From positions 1 through 15,038 of the forward strand of contig CAZUMR010000075.1 of the NCBI GenBank assembly GCA_964622075.1: 15,038 nt of DNA, given 5' to 3'. The stretch is from WAPX01 sp964622075 (GTDB taxonomy: Archaea > Halobacteriota > Archaeoglobi > Archaeoglobales > Archaeoglobaceae). The notes below the pieces were generated by a model. That model made no database searches. It was not told the DNA's origin and saw nothing but the letters and a program-made list of their open reading frames with translations. A program made the position numbers and the translations under genes. Shown here in pieces: positions 6,459-14,012 of this stretch (within the stretch, counting starts at the first letter, position 1; each line of letters begins with the position of its first letter).

Positions 6459-6472
6459 TAAACTTATTTTTT
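6459..6472 (+). terminator. Compact tail-to-tail junction with T6 tract
   Basis: Only five bases separate the moaE stop (6456-6458) from the BtpA-family stop codon (6464-6466, minus strand). A run of six T (6467-6472) on the plus strand could end the moaE transcript, inside the 3' end of the opposing gene. No hairpin is evident. Confidence 0.35.
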
Positions 6473-7222
6473 AAAGGATTCGACAATCCTCCTGACCTTC
6501 CTGCTGTCTATGCCCGTTCCCGAGTCCGATTTTATGTACGTTCCCACTATAATGCCATCTGCCAGATCCTTTTCCGCTATTTTCAGTGCGAGCTCAGGCG
6601 TAACACCGCTACCAGCGTAAATCTCGCACTCAAGCCTTCTCCTGAAGAACTCAAGCTCCTCAAGTTTTACACTCCTGCCGGTTGCAGCACCCGTAACTAT
6701 CGCAGCGTCTGCACAGCTCCTTTCGAAATTCTCTGCATAGTCCTCCAAGCTGGCGGCGTGTATTGCATGCTTTACACTGACGTCTGCAAAAACCCTTGCA
6801 TTGCATCCTATCAGTTTCATGTACCTCATAAGCTCAGCAGCAACTGGCTCGAGAATACCCTCTGGTGAAACAGATGGATAAAACAGCTGGTTTACTCTTA
6901 TAAAGTCGGCCTTTACGGCTCTGGCTATTGCAGCTGCTGAGAATCCATCATTTCTCAGTACGTTTATTCCAAGGGATAGAGATGTTTCTCTTCTTACCTC
7001 TCTGGCTATTACGCTCATGCATGCTACAGTTTCCTGACCCACTCTGACTCTGAATGGTTTATCTCCGTAGTTCTCTATAATTACTCCGTCAGCCTTGCCC
7101 TCCTCAATTGCCCTTGCATCTCTGACCGCTTTTTCGATTAGCTGATCGATTTCCTCACCTCTGTGGAGTGGTGCTCCGGGCAGTGGTGGCAGGTGTATAA
7201 CGCAGATAACCTTTCTATCCAT
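6464..7222 (-). CDS. BtpA/SgcQ family TIM-barrel protein
   Basis: 252 residues from the ATG at 7222. Family motifs are HLPPLPG (10-16), VIIENYGDKPF (47-57), GINVLRND (85-92), FIRVN (107-111), DVSVKHA (147-153), VTGAATG (176-182), AGSGVTPE (203-210) and DGIIVGTYIK (222-231). The last two resemble the phosphate-binding loops of TIM barrels. BtpA was named for a cyanobacterial photosystem I stability factor, but archaeal members have no photosystem and their function is undefined; an enzyme acting on a phosphorylated or nucleoside-like substrate is a guess. The frame also opens at GTG 7243, but AGGTGG six bases before the ATG at 7222 and the usual family N-terminus favour the shorter form. The gene stands alone on its strand between a convergent neighbour and the protease gene. 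Confidence 0.85.
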   Translation of the reverse strand: MDRKVICVIHLPPLPGAPLHRGEEIDQLIEKAVRDARAIEEGKADGVIIENYGDKPFRVRVGQETVACMSVIAREVRRETSLSLGINVLRNDGFSAAAIARAVKADFIRVNQLFYPSVSPEGILEPVAAELMRYMKLIGCNARVFADVSVKHAIHAASLEDYAENFERSCADAAIVTGAATGRSVKLEELEFFRRRLECEIYAGSGVTPELALKIAEKDLADGIIVGTYIKSDSGTGIDSRKVRRIVESFKK

Positions 7223-7303
7223 ACTTACCACCTTGTATGTCACCTTTTGAACTGTTCGAACTGGAATTTGGCTGAAAATTTTGGATTAAGATTACTAAAA
7301 AAT

Positions 7304-7333
7304 TAAAATCATAAGGCATAAAATCATGGGGCA
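7304..7333. repeat. Imperfect 15-bp tandem repeat at the protease gene end
   Basis: Units at 7304-7318 and 7319-7333 both start TAAAATCAT and match at 13 of 15 positions (AAGGCA against GGGGCA). The second unit contains the minus-strand stop codon of the S16 protease gene (7324-7326). Upstream of BtpA and downstream of the protease, the spacer 7244-7323 also has T-rich minus-strand DNA that may end the protease transcript. Confidence 0.8.
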
Positions 7334-9201
7334 TTACGCCTTCGAAACATTACAAGGGCAAGCAACGCCAGTATTGCGTAAATTGAGCAAAATCCCGGAA
7401 TTCTTGTGTTAATTCCGGTGTTCAGGTTTGCCGATTCTTCGAAGCTTGGTGCTGGTGTGTGCTCAACTTTAACAAGCTGGCTGTGCTGGTGCATTTTTGC
7501 GAGCACGCCTATCAGCTTTGCAATCCTTTCCGAGAGCTTGAAGTATGCAAGTTTAGCAACAGGATTGGTACTCGTTTCTGCAAATTCGTAGTACGCTACC
7601 GGGAGTATTGGGGTGACGTGCTTTTCAAGCTGTGCTATGGCTATCTGAGCGCCCTTTCTGGATGCGTTTATTTTTTCCTGCAGTAGCTGCTGACCTGTTG
7701 GAGAATTCGTTATTCCTATAAGCTCTATGCTCAGGCTGGCTTTTGTTATGGCATTTATTGCTGAGAGAGCCGCACCACAGTATAGGCCTTCATCAAGCTG
7801 GGTTCTGCCGTAGGCTATATCCTGCTGTGCCTGCTCAAGCAGATCCTTCTGTCCGTATATCGAGCCGGCATAGACTATCAGGGACTCTGCCTGACTGAGG
7901 TACAGCTGAGCCCTTCTCTTTATCTCATTTTTACCGAGTGGTATGTCCTCTTTTATCCCCGGCAGCAGCGAAAGCCACAGTCTTGCACTTTCAACTCTCT
8001 CTCTTGCGTAGGCAAGATAGCCAAGAGCTGTGTATATGTCCGGCGAACTTTCGGCCTTGTTTAAATAGTCCTGTGCAATCGTAACTCTCTCCTCAGCAGC
8101 TCCGTAAAGCTGGAAGCTTTCCAGTCCAACGTTCTTGCTTGAAGAATTCAGGTACTTCATCAGGTTGTCTATATCTCTCTGCACCCTCCTGAATTCGTTT
8201 TCAAGTGCTTTGTCAGTCGTTATCGTGTGTTTGTACTGAATGTATCTCATGTCAATCATGGCCGTGAACCACTCGCTTGTTGCCGTGTAGTACTTACCCT
8301 GATCGTATTCTTTCTGAGCTTTCTTCATTATACTCCTTACATTGCTCAATTCATCATTTGTGGCTATCTGGCTGACTATGGAGTAGAGATCTTCTGCCTC
8401 GCTCTTCATCTTATCTGCAAGTTTTTTGAGTATGTTGGAGTACTTTGTCAGATTGACGCTTGCATTCTTCTGCTTTATTTCGTATCCCGTGTAGTACTCA
8501 AGAGCCTGATTTACTGTTTCAACTTCCACAACCTTAACTCCAAGCTTTTTGCCAAGCTTGACAACGTCAACGGGTTTAACGACTGTTGACTCAAATACGA
8601 AAGGTCCGTTTTTGACGACCTTGACCTCTCTGACGTAAACTATCCTCTGGCCTGCAGGTATGAGGAAGTATTTGGCTCCGTGACTTGCAGCAGCCTGGAG
8701 CTTATAGGGTATCCCGCCTACTGGCCCTATAAAGCCGTCCGGGTATATCATTCCGGTCATGAAGACGTCTCTTCTTATGCTGAGGTTTTTCAGGGCAGCA
8801 ATGGTTGCTACGCACATCACACCTCCTGCAGATGGGCCACCCACTATTGGAGCGTTTGCCTGTATTATGTAGAAGAAGTCGTGTTTCATGTAATCGACTC
8901 CAAGCAAATCACAGGCGGTTAGAGCTGCAAGCTGTGCACTTCCCTGCATATCTATCTCGGTGTATGGTGATGTTGAGACGAACACCTTTCCGTTTCCGGG
9001 GGTTACGATTACGGTTATGTTTATTACAGCTCCCTCTGGCTTTTCTCCTGTCTTCACAGCCACAGCCTGTATCACTACTTTTTTCTCGTGTACAAACTGA
9101 GCAGATCCAACTGGAATTAGCGGTGTTAACAGGAGAGCAATCAGCAGCACTGAAATTGCCGGGCGAGGTGAGATAGCTGGTCTGGATGGGCGACTGATCA
9201 T
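7324..9201 (-). CDS. Secreted Lon-like (S16) serine protease with PGF-CTERM anchor
   Basis: A 625-residue surface protein. Residues 1-34 are a signal peptide (basic start, hydrophobic 15-31, likely cleavage after GSA). Residues about 40-240 are a Lon-type proteolytic domain: catalytic Ser124 in GGPSAGG and Lys167 in GGIPYKLQAA, 43 residues apart as in Lon. There is no AAA+ domain. Residues about 250-575 look helical and charged, in repeat-like segments, possibly a stalk. A Pro/Ser/Asn-rich spacer leads to PGF (602-604), a hydrophobic segment (605-619) and RRR, the PGF-CTERM signal recognised by archaeosortase A. Several N-glycosylation sequons occur (N61, N139, N246, N250, N351, N512). The mature enzyme is therefore predicted to be lipid-anchored outside the membrane. 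A TATA-like element lies 28 bases before the ATG with no Shine-Dalgarno. Confidence 0.9.
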   Translation of the reverse strand: MISRPSRPAISPRPAISVLLIALLLTPLIPVGSAQFVHEKKVVIQAVAVKTGEKPEGAVINITVIVTPGNGKVFVSTSPYTEIDMQGSAQLAALTACDLLGVDYMKHDFFYIIQANAPIVGGPSAGGVMCVATIAALKNLSIRRDVFMTGMIYPDGFIGPVGGIPYKLQAAASHGAKYFLIPAGQRIVYVREVKVVKNGPFVFESTVVKPVDVVKLGKKLGVKVVEVETVNQALEYYTGYEIKQKNASVNLTKYSNILKKLADKMKSEAEDLYSIVSQIATNDELSNVRSIMKKAQKEYDQGKYYTATSEWFTAMIDMRYIQYKHTITTDKALENEFRRVQRDIDNLMKYLNSSSKNVGLESFQLYGAAEERVTIAQDYLNKAESSPDIYTALGYLAYARERVESARLWLSLLPGIKEDIPLGKNEIKRRAQLYLSQAESLIVYAGSIYGQKDLLEQAQQDIAYGRTQLDEGLYCGAALSAINAITKASLSIELIGITNSPTGQQLLQEKINASRKGAQIAIAQLEKHVTPILPVAYYEFAETSTNPVAKLAYFKLSERIAKLIGVLAKMHQHSQLVKVEHTPAPSFEESANLNTGINTRIPGFCSIYAILALLALVMFRRRNAP

Positions 9202-9224
9202 GGAGAAAGTTTTGTGTTACTCAG

Positions 9225-9233
9225 AATATAAAG
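9225..9233 (-). promoter_or_regulatory. Probable TATA box of the S16 protease gene
   Basis: On the minus strand this is CTTTATATT, centred 28 bases before the protease ATG. With no Shine-Dalgarno in between, a leaderless transcript is likely. The 147-base divergent spacer 9202-9348 also holds the lhr promoter, where ACTTAAAGG near 9312-9320 is the best, weak candidate. Confidence 0.5.
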
Positions 9234-9348
9234 TATTGTCTGAGCTGAATTTTATGTTAAACTTTATGTAAAAATAGAAATGGCAATAAAAAGCTGAAAC
9301 AGGAACGCAAACACTTAAAGGCAAGAAATCTTTATCTGATCTGAGGGA

Positions 9349-12171
9349 ATGTCGTTTGAAGGGTTTCCTGAAAGATTTCCTGAAAGGCCTGAAAAATCGT
9401 TTGAAAAAATGCCGGTGAGGATAGAGAGGAAGGTATTGGAAGCTTTAAAGCGGTGTGGTATAGAGAGATTAAACGAACTGCAGATAAGAAGTGCAGAGGT
9501 AATTCTGGAAGGTAAGGATTGTTTGATTGTTGCTCCTACAGGCAGTGGAAAGACTGAAGCCGCTGTTGTGCCGGCTCTCAGTGAGATAATCAGGAGAAAT
9601 TACAGCCCGATAGCTCTCATATACGTAACTCCACTCAGGGCTTTGAACAGGGATATGCTGAGAAGACTGGAAGTTCTGATGGACAGCCTTGGGCTCAGAA
9701 TTGCTGTAAGGCATGGAGATACGTCGAGAGCTGAGAGAGTCAGGCAGTCCAGATTAGCCCCTCATGTCCTTGTAACAACTCCGGAAACGTTTCAGATCCT
9801 TTTTCTCGGTAAAAAGCTGAGAGAATGGCTGAAAAACGTGAAGTTTCTTGTAATTGATGAGGTTCACGAGCTGTTTCAGAGTGAGAGAGGTGCCCAGCTA
9901 TCTGTGGCTGTTGAGAGACTCAGAGAAATAGCAAGCTTTCAGACCATCTGCCTTTCTGCGACGGTGAGGGAGAAAGAGAAGGTTTCCAGGTTTTTCACGT
10001 CAAATAAAAGCGAGATAGTTGAAGGCTACTACGACAAGCCCTACTCGTTTAGAGTCGTTAAACCGGGGAGAAAAGAGGAGGACGAAAGAATAGCTGAGGA
10101 ACTTTTCGTTGATGGTGATGTGGCTTCTCAGCTCAGGTACATCGCTGAAATCGTGAAAAAACACAGTTCAACACTTATTTTCGTCAATACCCGTCAGACG
10201 GCTGAAGCTCTTGCTTTAAAATTGAAAAAACTTGCCGAAGTTGAAGTTCATCATGGCTCTCTCTCCAAGGAGGCGAGGCTTGAGGCTGAGAGAAAGCTGC
10301 TGAGCGGGGAGATAAGAGCTCTGATATGCACGTCATCGATGGAGCTCGGAATAGATGTCGGGCATGTGGACTGTGTAATTCAGTTTAACAGCCCAAGGCA
10401 GGTTTCGAGGTTGCTGCAGAGAGTTGGTAGAAGCGGGCACAGGGCTGGAGAAATCTCAAAAGGTTACGTCATAGCATCTTCTTTCGATGAAATAATGGAA
10501 TCGTGGGTGATAGCGGATAGAGCCCTGAGAGGTGAGATTGAGAAGGAGAGGTGCCACGAACTAAGCCTGGATACGCTTGCAAATCAGATAGCAGCAATTG
10601 CCATGGAGTATGGAGGTCTGGATGCGGAGAAAGTTTACAGGATAATAAGAAGAGCGTACCCGTTCAGAAACCTGAGCCGTAAAATGTTTCTTGAAATCTG
10701 CGTTTTTCTGAACGAGAGAGGAGTTATAGGGCTCGATTTCAGCATGGATGCAGAAAATCTGAACGATCTTGCGGGTATAAGGATATTCCCGAAGCGGAAG
10801 ACGAGGAAGTACTTCTACGACAACGTCTCAATGATTCCCGATGAGAAAAAGTACAGAGTCGTGGATGTGACTTCTGGCAGATGTATCGGCTCTCTTGACG
10901 AGGTATTCGTAACTACATTCAGGGGAGAAGTTTTTGCCATGAGGGGCGAGCTCTGGAGGATCGTCGATGTAGGGGATGTTGTGAAGGTTGAACCTGTTAG
11001 CGGAGAGGGGGAAATTCCGAGCTGGGTTGGGGAAGAAATACCCGTTCCCTTTGAAGTCGCTCAGGAAGTTGGGGAGCTCAGGGAGATAGTAAAGAGGACG
11101 GTAGATGCTGCTGGCAGAGAAAAAACTGTAAAGATGCTGATGGAGAGGTTTAGCACAACAAGAGAGGCGTGCGAGGTTGTTGTGGATATAATAGAGAGGA
11201 CAGACATCGTCCCATCTGACAGGACTGTTACTGTGGAACAGGGAGAGGGATTTGTAGTAGTCAACGCCTGCTTTGGTCATACGGTAAACGAGGTTTTTGG
11301 CAGGATTATTGCCACTCTCCTTTCTGCAAGGAGGGCTACGAGTGTTTCCGTGGAGATAGACCCGTACAGAATAAACCTGTACCCCGCGAAGGTTGGCGAG
11401 GTGATGAAGGTACTTGAAAACATGAAAGAAGCTGCACAAAGTATGGATGGAATAAGGTGGCTTGCGGAAAGAGCGCTGATCGACACAAAGCTGCTTCAGT
11501 GGAAGGTCGTCTCATCCGCAAGGAAGTTCGGAGTTATGAGTAAAAATGCGGATATAACGAGAATGAATCTGAAAAAACTTGTGCTGAAGCTGAAAGATAC
11601 ACCCGTTTACAAGGAGGCAGTCAGAGAACTGCTGACCGAGAGATTTGACGTGGAAAGGCTGTATGAGGTTTTGAATTCCCTCTTCGACTCGATAGACGTC
11701 GTGGCAGTTGAGGAGCCTGAAAAACTGAGCCCCATTTCGAGAGCAGCCAGACAGCAGACTTTCGATCTGCTTGTCCCCTCAAAACCGACCTCTGCCATAA
11801 TTCACGTCTTTAAAAAGAGACTGGAAAGTGAATTCTGCTGGCTGTACTGCGTTAACTGTGGGTGCAGGATAAGAGTTCAGGTTTCGAGAGTGGAAGAACC
11901 TGTCAGGTGTATCAGGTGTAAATCCAGACTCGTTGCCTGTGTGAATGCAAGGAGAAATCCTGAGGAGTATTCAAGGGGTGATCTGCTGAGAATTGCAAAC
12001 CTCGTTATGAGCTATGGCAGAAGGGCTGTCTATGCGATGAACACTCACGGTGTTGGAGCTGAAACTGCTGCGAGAATACTTGCGAAGTACTACAGGAGTG
12101 AGGAAGAGTTTTTCAGGGAACTGCTTGAAGCTGAGAAAAGGTACATAAGGACGAGGAAGTTCTGGAGCTAG
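9349..12171 (+). CDS. lhr: Lhr-type superfamily 2 helicase
   Basis: A 940-residue ATP-dependent helicase of the Lhr family. Helicase motifs: Q-like LNELQIRS (41-48), Walker A APTGSGKT (62-69), TPLRAL (94-99), TTPE (143-146), DEVH (170-173), SAT (203-205), FVNTRQ (278-283), CTSSMELGIDVG (327-338) and QRVGRSGHR (357-365). The winged-helix and Lhr-specific domains follow. Near the C-terminus C834/C837 and C854/C857 form a probable zinc ribbon, with extra C830 and C839, and GVGAETAARIL resembles a helix-hairpin-helix. Archaeal Lhr proteins unwind RNA:DNA or DNA structures and are linked to repair and RNA handling. Residues 1-20 are a low-complexity extension with FPER repeats; M21 (9409) is an alternative start but has no Shine-Dalgarno. 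The gene is divergent from the protease gene and 129 bases before the glycosylase gene. Confidence 0.94.
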   Translation: MSFEGFPERFPERPEKSFEKMPVRIERKVLEALKRCGIERLNELQIRSAEVILEGKDCLIVAPTGSGKTEAAVVPALSEIIRRNYSPIALIYVTPLRALNRDMLRRLEVLMDSLGLRIAVRHGDTSRAERVRQSRLAPHVLVTTPETFQILFLGKKLREWLKNVKFLVIDEVHELFQSERGAQLSVAVERLREIASFQTICLSATVREKEKVSRFFTSNKSEIVEGYYDKPYSFRVVKPGRKEEDERIAEELFVDGDVASQLRYIAEIVKKHSSTLIFVNTRQTAEALALKLKKLAEVEVHHGSLSKEARLEAERKLLSGEIRALICTSSMELGIDVGHVDCVIQFNSPRQVSRLLQRVGRSGHRAGEISKGYVIASSFDEIMESWVIADRALRGEIEKERCHELSLDTLANQIAAIAMEYGGLDAEKVYRIIRRAYPFRNLSRKMFLEICVFLNERGVIGLDFSMDAENLNDLAGIRIFPKRKTRKYFYDNVSMIPDEKKYRVVDVTSGRCIGSLDEVFVTTFRGEVFAMRGELWRIVDVGDVVKVEPVSGEGEIPSWVGEEIPVPFEVAQEVGELREIVKRTVDAAGREKTVKMLMERFSTTREACEVVVDIIERTDIVPSDRTVTVEQGEGFVVVNACFGHTVNEVFGRIIATLLSARRATSVSVEIDPYRINLYPAKVGEVMKVLENMKEAAQSMDGIRWLAERALIDTKLLQWKVVSSARKFGVMSKNADITRMNLKKLVLKLKDTPVYKEAVRELLTERFDVERLYEVLNSLFDSIDVVAVEEPEKLSPISRAARQQTFDLLVPSKPTSAIIHVFKKRLESEFCWLYCVNCGCRIRVQVSRVEEPVRCIRCKSRLVACVNARRNPEEYSRGDLLRIANLVMSYGRRAVYAMNTHGVGAETAARILAKYYRSEEEFFRELLEAEKRYIRTRKFWS
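9364..9387 (+). repeat. 12-bp tandem repeat at the lhr N-terminus
   Basis: TTTCCTGAAAGA (9364-9375) is followed directly by TTTCCTGAAAGG (9376-9387), 11 of 12 identical, with a partial CCTGAAAAA after it. It encodes FPERFPER in the variable leader of the helicase. Confidence 0.8.
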
Positions 12172-12177
12172 TCTGTC

Positions 12178-12300
12178 AGCAGTTGAGCAGTTGGGATGCG
12201 GGGAAGGATGGGCAATAAAAAATGAAAATAGAAAATAAAAATGTAAATTTAATGAAATAACATTAAAGAAATAATATAAAAAATTAAAAAGGTTGAAACC
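12178..12300 (+). promoter_or_regulatory. Spacer before the glycosylase gene: 8-bp tandem repeat and A-rich promoter
   Basis: AGCAGTTG occurs twice in tandem at 12178-12193, just after the lhr stop. From about 12220 the DNA becomes very A-rich. TATAAAAA at 12275-12282 is centred about 23 bases before the glycosylase ATG and is the best TATA candidate. AAGGTTGA (12289-12296) may act as a weak Shine-Dalgarno. Confidence 0.45.
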
Positions 12301-12969
12301 ATGCTCCCGGTAGAGTATGCTGGAAATGAAACTCTTAATGAAACTCTTGAGGACATTGAAAGGGAAATTAAAAACTGCAGGAAGTGCGAGCTGTGGAAGA
12401 CGAAGACGAACTACGTTCCGGGAGAGGGAAATGAAAAGGCCAGAGTCTTTCTCATAGGCGAAGCACCGGGGAGGGAGGAGGACAGGCAGGGGAGGCCTTT
12501 TGTCGGAAATGCTGGAAAGTTACTGAACGAACTGCTTTCGAGTATAGGCCTTAGCAGAAAGGATGTTTTCATAGGCAACGTTCTGAAATGCAGACCTCCG
12601 AATAACAGGGATCCGACACCTGAGGAGGTTGAAGCTTGCAGTCCCTACCTCGTCAGGCAGCTGAACGTTGTGAGGCCAGATATAATAGTCTGTCTTGGCA
12701 GACATTCCTCATCTTTCGTGTTCAGTTTGTTTGAGCTGCCGTTCAGGGGAATAACGAAGGAGAGAGGTAACATCAGAAAGGTTAAGGCGTGGGGAAAGGA
12801 CGTTTACATAATTCCGGTGTACCATCCAGCAGCAGCACTTTACAGACCACAGCTCAGGGACGTGCTATTTGAAGACTTCAGGAAAGTTGGGAATGTGCTC
12901 AGAAATCTGAAAGGTGATGGGAAAAACAGTTCTGGTAATACCACACTCTCAGACTACGGATTTGTATGA
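12301..12969 (+). CDS. Family 4 uracil-DNA glycosylase with 4Fe-4S cluster
   Basis: A 222-residue DNA repair enzyme that removes uracil made by cytosine deamination, a fast reaction at high temperature. Motif A is GEAPGREEDRQGRPFVGNAG (53-72), where E54 rather than N or D is typical of family 4. Motif B is VYHPAAALYRP (173-183). Cluster ligands are C26, C29, C97 and C113, in NCRKCELW, LKCRPPNNRDP and EACSPYL. The sequence closely resembles the characterised A. fulgidus enzyme as I recall it. The first 18 residues contain a duplicated NETL and are probably an extension. The tail TTLSDYGFV sits where related proteins carry a PCNA-interacting box but is degenerate. The start is ATG 12301 with its own A-rich promoter. 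Confidence 0.95.
   Translation: MLPVEYAGNETLNETLEDIEREIKNCRKCELWKTKTNYVPGEGNEKARVFLIGEAPGREEDRQGRPFVGNAGKLLNELLSSIGLSRKDVFIGNVLKCRPPNNRDPTPEEVEACSPYLVRQLNVVRPDIIVCLGRHSSSFVFSLFELPFRGITKERGNIRKVKAWGKDVYIIPVYHPAAALYRPQLRDVLFEDFRKVGNVLRNLKGDGKNSSGNTTLSDYGFV
12325..12348 (+). repeat. Perfect 12-bp tandem repeat in the glycosylase N-terminus
   Basis: AATGAAACTCTT is at 12325-12336 and 12337-12348, encoding NETLNETL just before the first conserved helix. It is in frame, so the duplication only lengthened the protein. Confidence 0.9.
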
Positions 12970-12981
12970 TTGCGGATTTTG

Positions 12982-13096
12982 CTGATTTACTGCCGATTCT
13001 GATTTACCTTGTACTCATGAACAGATCAAGACAATAACAAATCAAGAAGCATCAAAATAATAGCATCAGACCCGAACACTCAAAAAGCTCAAAAAG
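12982..13096 (+). repeat. Spacer with several short direct repeats
   Basis: The 148-base spacer 12970-13117 holds no gene. It contains CTGATTTAC at 12982-12990 and 12999-13007, ATCAAGA twice, AGCATCA twice 14 bases apart (about 13048-13068), and a perfect 9-bp tandem CTCAAAAAG at 13079-13087 and 13088-13096. No clear TATA box or hairpin terminator was identified. Confidence 0.6.
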
Positions 13097-13117
13097 GTTG
13101 AGCTGCTGTAGGGATGT

Positions 13118-13972
13118 ATGAGACTGAATCTTGAGTGCATTCCCTGTTTTATGAGACAGGCCCTCAAAGCGTCAAGGTTCTGCAAACTTGATGAAAGCGA
13201 GCAGGAAAAGGTTCTGAGAGAAGTAATGCAGTCTCTCCTCAAAGAGAGATGGGACAGAACTCCTCCCGAACTTGCCCATATCGTTCACGCTATTGTCAGG
13301 AAGTACGGGGGAGATCCATACGCGGAGGTAAAGAGAAAGAGCAACGAGCTTGCCCTTTCAATGTATCCAAGAGTGAGAGACCTTGTGGAGAAGAGTGAGG
13401 ATCCTCTTAAAACAGCGATAAAGGTTGCCATAGCGGGGAATATAATAGACTTCGGGGCTGTTGATAAAGATAGTGTCGAGGAGTTTAACCTGTTTGAGTT
13501 TGTAGAGGGTGTGGTAAGGGAAAAGCTTGCAATAGATCATTACGACATTTTCAGGAAGAGTTTAAGCAGAAGTGAGAGCGTTTTATACTTTGCAGATAAC
13601 GCAGGAGAGATTGTTTTTGACAGATTGCTGCTGGAAGTTATGAAGGATTTGAGAGATCTGAAGGTAACGTTCGTCGTTAAAGCGGGGCCAATAATAAACG
13701 ATGCCACAATAGAGGATGCTAAGCAAGTTGGGCTGGATGAAGTTGTTGATGAGTACAGGTTCATTTCCAACGGGGAGGTTGGTGTGGAGAGAAACTCTCC
13801 CGAGGTTAAGAGGTGGATAGATGAGCATGATATTGTTATTTCAAAAGGGCAGGGAAATTACGAAGGTTTGAGTGAGTTCAGCGGAATATTCTACATGCTC
13901 ATGGTTAAATGTCCCGTAATTGCAAGGCACGTTGGAGTGGAAGTTGGTAGCAAGGTTCTGCTCTATAAATAA
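13118..13972 (+). CDS. DUF89 / ARMT1-like damage-control phosphatase family protein
   Basis: A 284-residue DUF89 protein of the archaeal type. Members of this superfamily are metal-dependent phosphatases proposed to remove damaged or side-product phosphometabolites. Motifs are the N-terminal CIPC (7-10), typical of the prokaryotic subfamily, IAGNIIDFG (105-113), the metal-site FADNAGE (158-164), KAGPIINDAT (188-197) and SKGQGNYE (242-249). D160, N161, N194 and D195 are likely metal or phosphate ligands. The substrate of the archaeal group is not established. The ATG at 13118 has only a weak GTAGGGA before it. The gene follows the glycosylase by 148 bases and precedes the radical SAM gene by 40, so it may be co-transcribed with the latter. 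Confidence 0.9.
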   Translation: MRLNLECIPCFMRQALKASRFCKLDESEQEKVLREVMQSLLKERWDRTPPELAHIVHAIVRKYGGDPYAEVKRKSNELALSMYPRVRDLVEKSEDPLKTAIKVAIAGNIIDFGAVDKDSVEEFNLFEFVEGVVREKLAIDHYDIFRKSLSRSESVLYFADNAGEIVFDRLLLEVMKDLRDLKVTFVVKAGPIINDATIEDAKQVGLDEVVDEYRFISNGEVGVERNSPEVKRWIDEHDIVISKGQGNYEGLSEFSGIFYMLMVKCPVIARHVGVEVGSKVLLYK

Positions 13973-14012
13973 CACAGGAAAAGCGTTATACAGTGTAAGA
14001 CAATTATCGAAC

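Noticed and set aside
10828..11439. Minus-strand open frames opposite lhr
   Set aside because: Several overlapping frames in different phases, all antisense to an intact helicase and without motifs.
12970..13117. Repeated ATCAAGA and AGCATCA motifs as a small CRISPR-like or iteron array
   Set aside because: Units are only 7 bases, differently spaced and mixed, with no cas or replication gene nearby.
13920..14012. N-terminal extension of the radical SAM protein into the DUF89 gene
   Set aside because: The added 31 residues have no family match; the ATG at 14013 fits the usual N-terminus and has TATA-like DNA upstream.
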